Shown: positions 6,203 to 14,169, numbered from the stretch's first letter. The stretch is DNA of 17,863 nucleotides from Candidatus Pacearchaeota archaeon (GCA_002690445.1 NZER01000400.1:1-17863); one strand, 5' to 3'. Translations and numbers: made by a program. The notes: generated by a model from the letters alone, not told the origin.

Positions 6203-7435
6203 ATGGATGAGATGATTTACAAGATCGTGCAGTCTGAGGTTAAGGTTATCGGGGAACGGACGCTGGAAATAACCGGCTCTACTGAGGCCCAGGACAGGGA
6301 CGGCGATGTTATCCGAGTTAGCGGATGGGACCTGAAGCATTTTCGGAAGAACCCGGTTTTCCTATGGGCGCACGACTACGGCAGCCCGCCAATTGGGAGG
6401 GCTGTAGAGGTCCGGAAGGATGTAGGCGCCGGGAAGCTGACTTTCAAGATTGAGTTTGCCGATAAAGAGACCTTCCCGTTTGCTGATACGATATTCCGGC
6501 TCTTTAAGGGTGGATTTCTCCATGCCACGTCAGTCGGATTTATCCCAAAGGATGCTGACCCTGTGCTGGATGCGGAGGGGAACCCTACCATTGGGAAATT
6601 ATTCAAAAAACAAGAACTCCTGGAATTGAGCGCAGTGCCTGTGCCGAGTAACCCGGAGGCGCTGCTGGCTGCTACGAGCAAGGGAATTATAACAGCAGCC
6701 GAGCTGGTGACAATCACAGAAAACAAAACAGTCATTCCGTTCAAGCATTTCCCGCTGGAGCCGGAGGATGCTGAATGGGACGGCCCCGCAGAGGTGAGGG
6801 AGGCCGATGTCGAGGCATTAAAGGACATGGCCACATGGTACGACGCAGAGCATCCAGATGTTAAGGCATCGTATAAATTACCGCATCACCGGGCTAGCAA
6901 CAAGCACACGGTTTGGCGAGGCGTTGCCGCTGCCGGAGCTGCTGTACAGGGAGCGAGGGGTGGCGTGGCTATCCCGGAAAAGGATTTAGCTGCTGTGCGG
7001 ACGCATCTCGGCAGGCATTACAGAGAATATGATCTGACTCCGCCGTGGGAGACCGATAGCGTTGATGGTGTTGAGATAGTCGATTTAGCCCGGCAGGACG
7101 AACCAGCGGCAGTAGACAAACCCAGCCAGGAGACGGTGAAGGATCAAATCGATTACACAAGGACTTTACTGGCGCATGGTATCAGCGATGATACCGGCCA
7201 GATGGCACTGGAACTAGCAGAGGACATAATTATGCGCTCTCCGGGTGGCGATATACCCGTTAATATATTGGAGCGAGTCGGAGCTGTACTGTCGAGGCGC
7301 AACAAGGGCGACCTGAAAGAGGCGCAATCATTAATTCAAGGAGTGATTGACAGCGCTGAAACTGAAACTGAAACCGACTCTGCAGAGGAAGCGCCGGTAG
7401 ACATGGATAGTCTATGGCGTGCAGCACTAAATTAA
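6203..7435 (+). CDS. HK97-family prohead protease with XkdF-like C-terminal extension
   Basis: A protein of 410 residues from the ATG at 6203, with AGGAGG at 6193-6198. Residues 1 to about 160 are the S78/U35 prohead protease. They show AQDRDGDVI (29-37), WAHDYG with likely catalytic His57, HATSVGF with likely catalytic Ser110, and ELLELSAVPVPSNPEAL (138-154). The protease trims capsid and scaffold peptides before expansion. Residues about 180-280 form a second domain with YKLPHH (224-229) and IPEKDLAAVRTHLGRHYREY, resembling XkdF-like domains attached to phage proteases. The last part is acidic (ETETETD from a GAAACT microrepeat near 7357) and could act as built-in scaffold; that role is inference. 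It is larger than a simple HK97 gp4 protease. Confidence 0.92.
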   Translation: MDEMIYKIVQSEVKVIGERTLEITGSTEAQDRDGDVIRVSGWDLKHFRKNPVFLWAHDYGSPPIGRAVEVRKDVGAGKLTFKIEFADKETFPFADTIFRLFKGGFLHATSVGFIPKDADPVLDAEGNPTIGKLFKKQELLELSAVPVPSNPEALLAATSKGIITAAELVTITENKTVIPFKHFPLEPEDAEWDGPAEVREADVEALKDMATWYDAEHPDVKASYKLPHHRASNKHTVWRGVAAAGAAVQGARGGVAIPEKDLAAVRTHLGRHYREYDLTPPWETDSVDGVEIVDLARQDEPAAVDKPSQETVKDQIDYTRTLLAHGISDDTGQMALELAEDIIMRSPGGDIPVNILERVGAVLSRRNKGDLKEAQSLIQGVIDSAETETETDSAEEAPVDMDSLWRAALN

Positions 7436-7445
7436 GGAGATGGAA

Positions 7446-8726
7446 ATGTTAGATGAAGAAACCAAACAACTCATGCGGGACGAACTCGCAGAACAGGCCG
7501 CTATTGTTGCGGCTGAAATGGTAGCAAGCCAAGAGGAACAGAACCGGGCCGCCGTTGCGAAGGCCGAGAACGCAGATAACCGCAAGCTCACGCCTAACGA
7601 TAATGATGAGGGCGCTTGGACAGGCGGTGAGCCTGCTGTACTCAGCGACCCCAAGGCGGGCTTCAAGAGCTTCGGCCATTTCGCCAAGGATGTATTCAGG
7701 GCGGGGCAACCTGCACGGAGACAGTCCGAGGTTCTGGCGACATATAGCGAGGCGGTAGAGAAGACCGCAGGCATTATGGAAGAGGGCGACAACGCCCAGG
7801 GCGGCTTCCTCGTACCGGAGGAATTCGCAGCTAATCTACTGGAGAAGAGCCTTGAAAGTTCAATTGTGCGGCCAAGGGCATCTGTTCAGCCGATGAAATC
7901 CAACAGGATTACATTCTCGGCTGATGTAGACTCTGACCATTCGAGCAACTACTTCGGCGGGATTACAATATCCCGCACTGCTGAAGGTGGGCAAAAAACC
8001 AAGACCAATCCCACATTTGAGCAGATTTCCCTTCAGTTGCACAAATTGACCGGCCATGTGTATGTGTCTGACGAATTAATCGAGGATTCGATGATAGCGC
8101 TGGAGGCAAATCTAGCACGGAAGTTTATTCAGTCGATCAGTTTTGTAGAGGACGATGACTTCTTGAATGGAACCGGAGCTAACCAGGCGCTGGGAATGCT
8201 GAACGCTGCCAATCCCGCACTGATCACTGTTACCGCAGTAACTGGCCAGGGAGCGAATACCATAATAGCGGATAATATTGCTGATATGTGGATGAGGATG
8301 TATCCGGCTGGGCAGTCTAATGCAGTATGGGTGGGAAATATTGAGATATTCGCCCAGCTGTGGAAAATGGCTCTGGCTGTTGGTACTGGAGGCGCTCCGG
8401 TCTGGCTACCTGCAAATCAAGCGGCCGGGCAGCCCTTATCAACATTAATGGGAAGGCCGCTGATTTATACCGAGAAATGCCCGGCATTGGGGACGGCTGG
8501 CGATCTGGCCTTGCTGGATATGAGCCAATATATGATCGGGCAAAAGTCTACCGGCTCCGGGATTCAGGTGGCATCAAGTATCCATCTGCGGTTTGATTAC
8601 GATGAAACCGTGTTCCGGTATGTGTTGCGGTATGATGGGCGGCCCACATGGACAACTGCACTGACCCCGAAACGGGGGAGCAACACCCTGAGTCCATTTG
8701 TCGTCCTGAACAGCACCAGAACCTAG
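7446..8726 (+). CDS. Major capsid protein, HK97 fold
   Basis: A protein of 426 residues. The ATG at 7446 is preferred over 7440 because AAGGAG directly touches 7440. Residues 1-50 form a charged helical delta-type scaffold region, and a mature domain probably begins after about residue 105, near NAQGGFLVPEEFAANLLEK. Typical phage_capsid signatures follow: IVRPRASVQPM, TFEQISLQLHKLTGHVYVSDE and a conserved DDDFLNGTGANQ. Many copies build the icosahedral shell, and the upstream protease is the likely remover of the N-terminal scaffold. The order protease then capsid is the standard one. Confidence 0.96.
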   Translation: MLDEETKQLMRDELAEQAAIVAAEMVASQEEQNRAAVAKAENADNRKLTPNDNDEGAWTGGEPAVLSDPKAGFKSFGHFAKDVFRAGQPARRQSEVLATYSEAVEKTAGIMEEGDNAQGGFLVPEEFAANLLEKSLESSIVRPRASVQPMKSNRITFSADVDSDHSSNYFGGITISRTAEGGQKTKTNPTFEQISLQLHKLTGHVYVSDELIEDSMIALEANLARKFIQSISFVEDDDFLNGTGANQALGMLNAANPALITVTAVTGQGANTIIADNIADMWMRMYPAGQSNAVWVGNIEIFAQLWKMALAVGTGGAPVWLPANQAAGQPLSTLMGRPLIYTEKCPALGTAGDLALLDMSQYMIGQKSTGSGIQVASSIHLRFDYDETVFRYVLRYDGRPTWTTALTPKRGSNTLSPFVVLNSTRT

Positions 8727-8730
8727 GGTC

Positions 8731-8744
8731 GTTGTTTAAACAAC
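8731..8744. repeat. Palindrome GTTGTTTAAACAAC, copy 3
   Basis: A perfect 14-base palindrome starting five bases after the capsid stop. With flanks it is identical to copy 1 over 20 bases. It precedes the ATG at 8788. Confidence 0.8.
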
Positions 8745-8787
8745 AACATACGACAATAGATAATAAAGAAAATTTGGAGGGAATATC

Positions 8788-9273
8788 ATGGCTTGGTTTT
8801 CACAATCACACGGAATAGTTCCGCTGACGGCGCAGGGCGAGGATGCGACCAGTTCACTTGATCTCGACAGTATCAACATGGCGAAATATGATCATGTTAC
8901 GGTCTGCATACTATTCGCCGCATCCTTGGTTGGCGATAATGTGCTGACCTTCGGCTGTGGTGCGTCTGACGGGACTAAAACGGCCAATGCAACGTTCCAC
9001 TATCGGCTCGGCTCTGCTGCGCCGAAGGCCACGTCCTCGGACGTATACGCAGCGGATGCGACCAGTGCCAGCCTGACGCTCACAGCGGCAACATATCAGG
9101 GCAAGTTGCTGGTATGTGAACTGGATGCTGCGGAGATGAATATATCAGATACGCAGTATCAATATCTGACCGTCAATTTGGACGGGACTGCATCAACCGG
9201 GACAGTGACCGCATGGGCTGTTATGAGCCGCCCGACTTATGCGGAGGCTGTTATGGATAGTGTAGTAGCCTAA
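8788..9273 (+). CDS. Probable virion structural (head decoration-like) protein
   Basis: A protein of 161 residues with a GGAGGG ribosome site. It is Ala/Thr/Ser-rich and beta-predicted, with MAWFSQSHGIVPL at the start and VTAWAVMSRPTYAEAV near the end. This pattern recalls a family of beta proteins encoded next to capsid genes in many prophages, with a conserved 'SRP.Y' end. It directly follows the major capsid gene, the place for decoration or accessory capsid proteins. Functional assignment is inferred from position and composition; there is no catalytic motif. Confidence 0.65.
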   Translation: MAWFSQSHGIVPLTAQGEDATSSLDLDSINMAKYDHVTVCILFAASLVGDNVLTFGCGASDGTKTANATFHYRLGSAAPKATSSDVYAADATSASLTLTAATYQGKLLVCELDAAEMNISDTQYQYLTVNLDGTASTGTVTAWAVMSRPTYAEAVMDSVVA

Positions 9274-9291
9274 TGGAAGCTAAAAAGGTGT

Positions 9292-9313
9292 CGGGGGGCG
9301 TAAAAGCCCCTCG
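9292..9313 (+). promoter_or_regulatory. Strong hairpin in the 9274-9428 gap
   Basis: CGGGGGGC (9292-9299) pairs with GCCCCTCG (9306-9313), eight pairs including one G-U, around the loop GTAAAA. No T-run follows, so it is not an ordinary terminator. A further short stem (CGGGG with TCCCG, about 9363-9379) lies downstream. The gap may be a structured leader. Confidence 0.5.
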
Positions 9314-9332
9314 ATATCCTCAGAGAGACAAG

Positions 9333-9410
9333 ATGTTAAAAGCGCCGGGGAAGGCAAAAAAACGGGGGAACCGCTCCCGACTGAGCAATATTGGCTCGAT
9401 AACTGAGTAA
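9333..9410 (+). CDS. Possible 25-residue basic peptide
   Basis: A short open frame in the gap between two virion genes: MLKAPGKAKKRGNRSRLSNI and five further residues, stop TAA at 9408. It is strongly basic, with eight Lys/Arg. The upstream GAGAGA is a weak ribosome site. It could be a small nucleic-acid-binding virion peptide, or an accidental frame inside a structured leader. No family is recognised. Confidence 0.3.
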   Translation: MLKAPGKAKKRGNRSRLSNIGSITE

Positions 9411-9428
9411 GACGGATAGGAGTGAAAA

Positions 9429-10217
9429 ATGACTCAAACACAGGGCACAGGGAATACCCTGGTGCGATCTACATGGGCCAGCGGAAGTCTGTACTTTTTC
9501 GCCAAGGCGACAGGGCGCACTACCGCCGGAGATATATTAAGCATCGGAACGGGGGGAGTAGGGCTGGGGCAGCGGATTGATTTTACGAATGTGAACATAT
9601 CGTCCTCCAACACGGACGGCGGATTCCTGAAAGCGGGAACATCCAGCAGCCGGGTGGTTGAGGATACCGCTGACATGAAATTTATCAGCATCTATGTTGA
9701 TAACGGGGCGACTTCCGGGGACAACCGGGCTATGTATCTGAGGGAGTACATCACTGGTACTGGTGGCGGCGGTGAGGCGGCAAGAATCTTTACTGATGTC
9801 GAGGACGTCCGGGGCGGGACTGCCCATGGCGCCCATATATCCCTGAAATTCGGGACAACCGGCTCTATTACAGGGTTAGGTGTGGCATCTCGCAACACCC
9901 TACATTTGCCGTCTCAGGCATTCACCGGGTTGGGTGGAACATATGCAGCAACGCAACCTGAGATATGGAGCGATGGCGCTGCGACTGACCCGGTAGGAAT
10001 GACAGAATTGAGTTTGATCCGGTGCGTACTCGGCGGCAACGCATCAGGAATAGCGGATGTTGATGACGACGCATTCCTGGTAGTTCTCGATGGGGGGACA
10101 ACCGGATCAGGGAATATAGTGGCGGCATCGACAACAGAGTCAAATTATAGCCTGTCCGCAAGATGCAAGCTGAACGGGGTGACTTGCTATTTGATGTTTG
10201 CAAGTGCGGCTGGATAA
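9429..10217 (+). CDS. Probable virion structural protein
   Basis: A protein of 262 residues with ribosome site AGGAGTG. It is rich in Gly, Thr and Ser, with few charged clusters, and is beta-predicted throughout. Short motifs such as TGTGGGGEAARIFTD and GGTAHGAHISLKFG suggest a jelly-roll or lectin-like fold, but I do not recognise a named family. It belongs to the accessory virion block after the capsid gene and ends where a zinc-ribbon microprotein begins. It may decorate the capsid or form a fibre base; this is inference. Confidence 0.6.
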   Translation: MTQTQGTGNTLVRSTWASGSLYFFAKATGRTTAGDILSIGTGGVGLGQRIDFTNVNISSSNTDGGFLKAGTSSSRVVEDTADMKFISIYVDNGATSGDNRAMYLREYITGTGGGGEAARIFTDVEDVRGGTAHGAHISLKFGTTGSITGLGVASRNTLHLPSQAFTGLGGTYAATQPEIWSDGAATDPVGMTELSLIRCVLGGNASGIADVDDDAFLVVLDGGTTGSGNIVAASTTESNYSLSARCKLNGVTCYLMFASAAG

Positions 10218-10226
10218 GGAGGACAA

Positions 10227-10334
10227 ATGAATTGCAGCGGATGCGGAGCCAGGATCAAGAAAACTGACGCAGTGTGTGCCAAATGCGGCGAGCAAAATAT
10301 ATATATGGAAACAGGGACAAGTAAAGGGACATAA
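10227..10334 (+). CDS. 35-residue zinc-ribbon microprotein
   Basis: A short gene that starts ten bases after the previous stop with a strong ribosome site (AAGGAGG). The product begins MNCSGCGARIKKTDAVCAKC. Cysteines at 3, 6, 17 and 20 form the two CxxC knuckles of a minimal zinc ribbon, and the tail is short and polar. The ribosome site, spacing and motif make it a real gene despite its length. Minimal zinc ribbons bind nucleic acid or protein partners; its target is unknown. Confidence 0.75.
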   Translation: MNCSGCGARIKKTDAVCAKCGEQNIYMETGTSKGT

Positions 10335-10348
10335 ATCCTGGAGCAGCG

Positions 10349-10371
10349 GGATGGGGGTGAGAGCCTCATCC
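10349..10371 (+). promoter_or_regulatory. Intergenic hairpin before the 10397 gene
   Basis: GGATGGGG (10349-10356) pairs with CCTCATCC (10364-10371), eight pairs including one G-U, around a seven-base loop. There is no T-run. It lies 25 bases before the next ATG. Confidence 0.5.
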
Positions 10372-10396
10372 TATCACAATATAGAGGAGAGGGGAG

Positions 10397-10732
10397 ATGC
10401 TGTTGAGCGTAATAGAGCGAGTACTGCTGGTTAATATCATGCCACGGGAGGGGAGCGTCATCAATCTGAAGCTGTTGAGGGAGTTCCGGGAGTCTCTATC
10501 GTTCTCGGAAGAGGAAAACAAGGCGCTGTCATTATCGGTAGATGATCACGGGAGTGTCCACTGGCGCCTCCTGGATGATGATGGGAATGCTATCCCGCAG
10601 GTAAAGGAAATCCCGGTAAATCAAATCATGTTTGATATAGCCAAGAAGACGCTTGCCAAAATGAACAAGGACGAAATACTGAAGGAAGAACACCTGCCAC
10701 TCTATGAGAAATTCTGCGAGGCAGGCGATTAA
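10397..10732 (+). CDS. Conserved-looking phage protein of unknown function
   Basis: A protein of 111 residues. GAGGAGA lies about six bases upstream of the ATG. The N-terminus (MLLSVIERVLLVNIMPREGS) and the following SFSEEENKALS recall a small protein common in phages and prophages, but no role is known to me. The remainder is mixed alpha/beta with a charged C-terminal helix (IAKKTLAKMNKDEILKEEHL). It lies within the accessory virion block, between a zinc-ribbon microprotein and beta-rich virion genes. Confidence 0.6.
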   Translation: MLLSVIERVLLVNIMPREGSVINLKLLREFRESLSFSEEENKALSLSVDDHGSVHWRLLDDDGNAIPQVKEIPVNQIMFDIAKKTLAKMNKDEILKEEHLPLYEKFCEAGD

Positions 10733-10746
10733 CAGGGAGGCAAAGC

Positions 10747-11142
10747 ATGGCAATGACGTTTACTTATGACGACAGGGGCAGTGTCAAAACGATCACCGCA
10801 ACATGGACAAGTGATGGTTCCGGGGACGCTGCTGCTACAACTAAGCGGGTGTACGGCACACTGATCAAGGGGGTTACAAATCCATCAGCCACAGCGCCGA
10901 CGGCTAACTACGACATTGTGGTTACGGATGAACAATCCCTCGATGTATTGGGGCAATCACAGGACGATCTGATGAACCGCCATACTTCAAGCACAGAGCA
11001 GGCATACTTCTTTTTGCTGGATTATGCCGGGACACCATTGGCACAGAGTGCATTTCCTCCGGTTGCGGACAAATTGACCGTAACGGTGAGCAATGCCGGA
11101 GATACTAAATCTGGAGTATTGGTATTGTATTATAGGTCGTGA
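10747..11142 (+). CDS. Probable beta-structured virion protein
   Basis: A protein of 131 residues with GGGAGG as ribosome site. It is Thr/Ser/Ala-rich; the N-terminal half (MTFTYDDRGSVKTITATWTS) and the C-terminal strand (KLTVTVSNAGDTKSGVLVLY) suggest a beta-sandwich. Similar short proteins occur beside fibre genes in phages. The stop is only a few bases before the fibre-like gene, so it may be its attachment or tip partner. This assignment is inference from context. Confidence 0.55.
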   Translation: MAMTFTYDDRGSVKTITATWTSDGSGDAAATTKRVYGTLIKGVTNPSATAPTANYDIVVTDEQSLDVLGQSQDDLMNRHTSSTEQAYFFLLDYAGTPLAQSAFPPVADKLTVTVSNAGDTKSGVLVLYYRS

Positions 11143-11145
11143 TAA

Positions 11146-12096
11146 ATGGCGAATGAATTTGTCCATGCCTCCCAGGGATCGATATTAACTCAGGCGGAGT
11201 TTGAGGCTGTGGGGCTACACGTTCTCAATAGCCAGGCCAGGGGGGATATGGTCTACGCATCCTCTGCATCGCAACTGAGCAGGTTGGCGGTGGGGGCCGC
11301 AAACGCATTCCTGCAGAGCGATGGAACAGACCCTGTGTGGCGCACCAGCCTAGTGATTGGTGGGGCTATCAATTTCAACTCCCAGAATATGACTAATGTG
11401 GATATTGACTCCGGGACTATTTCAACAGTGACCCTGGATGGCACGGTAACTACGAACAACCAATATTTTGATGCTGGTTCAGGGGATTTCAATATTGTAA
11501 CTGCCTCGGATTGGAGAGGGTTGAGACTCCAGAATAATGTCAGTGGATCGGGAGCGTTCCGAATGTATGCTTACATCAATTCATCGTCTCCGGCAGGTGG
11601 CGACAGCCTGCTGTCGATAATGGGAAAGGGCAAATCTGATACGGCTGCTGATGTTGAATACTCTGAGATTCGCCTCCAGATCGAGGATGCAACAAATGGA
11701 AGCCACGCCGGGAAAATGGAGTTCCACAATTACCTGTCCGGCTCGGACAATTTGGCAATGCGGCTGTCTGGAGCCGGAGGGCTGGGAGTAGATGCAGACA
11801 TAGGCACAGGGGATGATCCTGTTGCTCTGTTCGACGATTACGACGATGCGGTGATATTGCAGCAGAGCATCCAGCAGCGTAATGCTGACCTGCTGGCCGA
11901 CATGGGCATATATGAGCGGAAAGATTCAGGCTCCGGCTACCTCATGAATATACAGCCCATGATTAGGCTGCTGGCAGGCGGTATCTACCAGACCAGGGAC
12001 AGGATCGATCGAGTAATGGACATTATAGCGGCAGAGTTCCCGGAGGTGGGGAAAAGGCTGGAGGAAAGAGGCTTGCTAATTAGCAGGGGAGGATAG
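11146..12096 (+). CDS. Fibre-like virion protein
   Basis: A protein of 316 residues. The segment RGDMVYASSASQLSRLAVGA followed by NAFLQSDGTDPVWRT (about 32-66) is a motif typical of tail fibre and fibre-like proteins. A long beta-rich, Gly/Ser/Asn-rich shaft follows. The C-terminal 90 residues are alpha-helical and charged (DDAVILQQSIQQRNADLLAD, then RDRIDRVMDIIAAEFPEVGK), possibly a coiled-coil trimer or chaperone end. Fibre genes usually follow the tape measure; this one sits between the capsid and the connectors, so a head or collar fibre is possible. The ribosome site (TAGGTCGTGA) is weak, and translation may be coupled to the upstream gene. Confidence 0.7.
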   Translation: MANEFVHASQGSILTQAEFEAVGLHVLNSQARGDMVYASSASQLSRLAVGAANAFLQSDGTDPVWRTSLVIGGAINFNSQNMTNVDIDSGTISTVTLDGTVTTNNQYFDAGSGDFNIVTASDWRGLRLQNNVSGSGAFRMYAYINSSSPAGGDSLLSIMGKGKSDTAADVEYSEIRLQIEDATNGSHAGKMEFHNYLSGSDNLAMRLSGAGGLGVDADIGTGDDPVALFDDYDDAVILQQSIQQRNADLLADMGIYERKDSGSGYLMNIQPMIRLLAGGIYQTRDRIDRVMDIIAAEFPEVGKRLEERGLLISRGG

Positions 12097-12097
12097 T

Positions 12098-12316
12098 ATG
12101 CCCAGAGTGCTGAAAAGTGTAGAGGTTAAAATAGAGGTTGCTCTCACTGGGAATAGTGTGGGGATTACAGAGACTGCACTGGTAGAGATATCGAGTACGG
12201 AATACCCCGATCAATCAACCAGGAGGGGTATCCCGATAATTCTCACGCCTGCGCAGGAGACGGCAATCAGCAAACATATCACAGATATAGTGATACCGCA
12301 GGCCAACAATGCTTAG
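12098..12316 (+). CDS. Hypothetical small phage protein
   Basis: A protein of 72 residues starting just after the fibre-like gene, with GGGGAGGA as ribosome site inside the end of that gene. It is beta-strand-like in the first half (VEVKIEVALTGNSVGITETA) and ends with a short helix (TPAQETAISKHITDIVIPQA). No family recognised. It lies between the fibre-like gene and the connector genes and probably belongs to the virion. Confidence 0.6.
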   Translation: MPRVLKSVEVKIEVALTGNSVGITETALVEISSTEYPDQSTRRGIPIILTPAQETAISKHITDIVIPQANNA

Positions 12317-12328
12317 GCTAGGTGAATC

Positions 12329-12511
12329 ATGGCAGCAGGCGATGAAATATTAGAAACCATCCGGAGAATACGTAACCAAGGGCCTATAGAGAGGATGTAT
12401 TGCCCTAATGATGGCTACCCTCTCACCAGGCTGGAGGATGGGACGTTGCATTGTGCGTTTGATGGATGGACTGATCCGCCACGATTAGGGCAGGGGGATA
12501 CAGGTGAATAG
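12329..12511 (+). CDS. Small Cys-containing phage protein
   Basis: A protein of 60 residues with an AGGTGA ribosome site. The middle reads YCPNDGYPLTRLEDGTLHCA and then FDGWTD, a two-knuckle layout like zinc-ribbon proteins, but each knuckle keeps only one cysteine, followed by Asp where a second cysteine is usual. Zinc binding is therefore uncertain. The N-terminus is helical and charged. Its end overlaps the connector gene by eight bases, showing coupled translation. Small proteins of this 'CPNDG' type sit in the same place in related phages to my recollection; the function is unknown. Confidence 0.6.
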   Translation: MAAGDEILETIRRIRNQGPIERMYCPNDGYPLTRLEDGTLHCAFDGWTDPPRLGQGDTGE

Positions 12512-13331
12512 TTACAACGATCTGGTGACAATCAAAGATGGCTTGGATATAGCGGCGGCAACTACCAGCGAGGACACGGCGCTATTGTTTGCACTGAATG
12601 CAGCGTCAAGGCTGATAGATGACGTGACGGGCCGGGTGTATTACGTGCAGTCGGCAACGAGGTATTATGACGGCCAGAGCAGTCCGTGGATGCTGGCTGA
12701 TGACGTATTGACCGTAACGACACTGAAGACCGACGAGGATGGTGATGCGACATATGAAAACACGCTGGCGACTACCGACTATCAATTAAATCCGCTTAAT
12801 ACATTCCCGAAGACCTGGGTCGTAATACAGACGGTATCGGACTACGGCGGATTTGCGCCCGGCATCACGTCAGGGATTGAGCTGGTCGGGACGTTCGGCT
12901 ACGGGGATGGTAGTTCATCCACCCCATACACTGCAACGGCCATAAATGTTACGGTGGGCGATGCTACAACAACAACCGTAACAGTTAGCGCCGAGGATGT
13001 ACTGGCGCCGGGGCATACGATATTAGCAGGAGCCGAGCAGATGTATATATCGGCAGCCACTACAGACAGCAGCAACGAGATAACAGTTACCAGGGGAGTC
13101 AACGGCTCCACGGCAGCGGCTCACAGCACCGCAACAGCATCCATATATGATTATCCCGATACCATAAAGCAGGCCGTGCTAATACAGGCCAATCGGTGGT
13201 GGAAGCGTAAGGACTCGGCATTCGCCGATGTCATAGGCATACCGGAGCTAGGCACTATCATAGCCAAGAAGGGGCTTGACCCCGATGTAAAGGAAATTGT
13301 CCGCCAGTACGGATCGAGGGATTACTATTGA
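12504..13331 (+). CDS. Head-tail connector (gp6-like adaptor) with inserted beta domain
   Basis: A protein of 275 residues from a GTG start with AGGGGGAT upstream. The N-terminal helices (DGLDIAAATTSEDTALLFAL, then NAASRLIDDVTGR) match the gp6/gp15-type adaptor that docks under the portal. This is followed by YYDGQ, then FPKTWVVI and a C-terminal helix (TIKQAVLIQANRWWKRKDSA). Between about residues 134 and 216 sits a Thr/Val-rich beta insert with ISAATTDSSNEITVTRGVNG, a module seen in some long connector proteins. Without it the protein would be near the usual 190 residues. The TGA stop overlaps the next start. Confidence 0.8.
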   Translation: MNSYNDLVTIKDGLDIAAATTSEDTALLFALNAASRLIDDVTGRVYYVQSATRYYDGQSSPWMLADDVLTVTTLKTDEDGDATYENTLATTDYQLNPLNTFPKTWVVIQTVSDYGGFAPGITSGIELVGTFGYGDGSSSTPYTATAINVTVGDATTTTVTVSAEDVLAPGHTILAGAEQMYISAATTDSSNEITVTRGVNGSTAAAHSTATASIYDYPDTIKQAVLIQANRWWKRKDSAFADVIGIPELGTIIAKKGLDPDVKEIVRQYGSRDYY

Positions 13332-13753
13332 TTAGGATTACCGGGCTAGAGACACTCATCAGGAAGCTGGACAAGGACACTCTGCTGAAGAGTCCGGTGC
13401 GGCAGTTATTGACTCAGGCGGCTGCTCTGCTGGATCGGGAAACGAAATTGAGGACACCTGTAGACACTGGCAGATTGCGGGCCGGCTGGAATGCTACGGT
13501 GGACAAAGCGCCATTTCCAATGTGGGCGAATGTAGCCAATAACGTGGAATATGCGCCGTTTGTTGAATTCGGAACCAGCCGGATGGAAGCCCGGCACGTC
13601 TCCCCACAGCGGGGAGTATCTGGAGGTAGCAGAATACCGAGGATACTTGGCACAGGGCCTATGACGGAAGCACTGGGAAAAACCACGAAGCCGATTGAGA
13701 AGATTCTGAGGCAGATTGGCGGCGAGGTGGAGAAGATATGGGGTAAGCGATGA
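13328..13753 (+). CDS. HK97-gp10-like neck/tail completion protein
   Basis: A protein of 141 residues from a TTG start that overlaps the previous TGA; GAGGGA upstream gives acceptable spacing. The conserved core is TKLRTPVDTGRLRAGWNAT (about residues 39-57) and NNVEYAPFVEFGTSRM (74-89), the hallmark of HK97 gp10 proteins that join head and tail. The C-terminal helix (ILRQIGGEVEKIW) is typical. The stop overlaps the next ATG (ATGA), so the neck genes are translationally coupled. Confidence 0.85.
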   Translation: MIRITGLETLIRKLDKDTLLKSPVRQLLTQAAALLDRETKLRTPVDTGRLRAGWNATVDKAPFPMWANVANNVEYAPFVEFGTSRMEARHVSPQRGVSGGSRIPRILGTGPMTEALGKTTKPIEKILRQIGGEVEKIWGKR

Positions 13754-14169
13754 CGATCGAGGCTATGGGGACAGGGTTGAAAACACGGCTGGCCACTATC
13801 GCACAGTTGGGGTCTAATATATGGGCTCCCAACGAGATAGAGGCAAAGGCTCCCAGCGTGTTCCCGTTTGCTATCATCTTGCAGGGTGCGGTGACATATC
13901 ATAATACATTTGCCAATGCGATTATAGTCCAATTCCGGGCAATAATCTTATTTGGTTTAGCTCACCAGCCGAGTTCTTTGAACCGGCTAATAGACTATAC
14001 GGAGAGATCAGGGGGACAGTCAGTATATGCGGCCATAGATGCGGACAAGACACTGGGCGGCGCAGCCGATTTTGCGGTGGTGAACTCAAACACTGGCACA
14101 GGCTCGACATTCTACGCCGGACAGAATTATTTGTCAACGGAATTTGCAATTGAATGCCAGGAGGCGTGA
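13750..14169 (+). CDS. Tail terminator-like protein
   Basis: A protein of 139 residues. Its pattern is that of small tail terminator or neck proteins of siphoviruses: GTGLKTRLATI near the start, NRLIDYTERSGGQSVYAAID in the middle, DKTLGGAADFAVV, then GQNYLSTEFAIEC at the end. Such proteins form a ring that ends tail-tube growth and docks to the head. It overlaps the preceding gene by ATGA and the following start by one base, inside a tight coupled group. Confidence 0.75.
   Translation: MTIEAMGTGLKTRLATIAQLGSNIWAPNEIEAKAPSVFPFAIILQGAVTYHNTFANAIIVQFRAIILFGLAHQPSSLNRLIDYTERSGGQSVYAAIDADKTLGGAADFAVVNSNTGTGSTFYAGQNYLSTEFAIECQEA

Noticed and set aside
8732..8764. Promoter using TTGTTT of the palindrome as -35
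   Set aside because: The expected -10 position holds AATAGA at copy 3 and no match at the other copies.
9292..9313. Intrinsic terminator
   Set aside because: The hairpin is strong but is followed by ATATCCTC, with no run of T.
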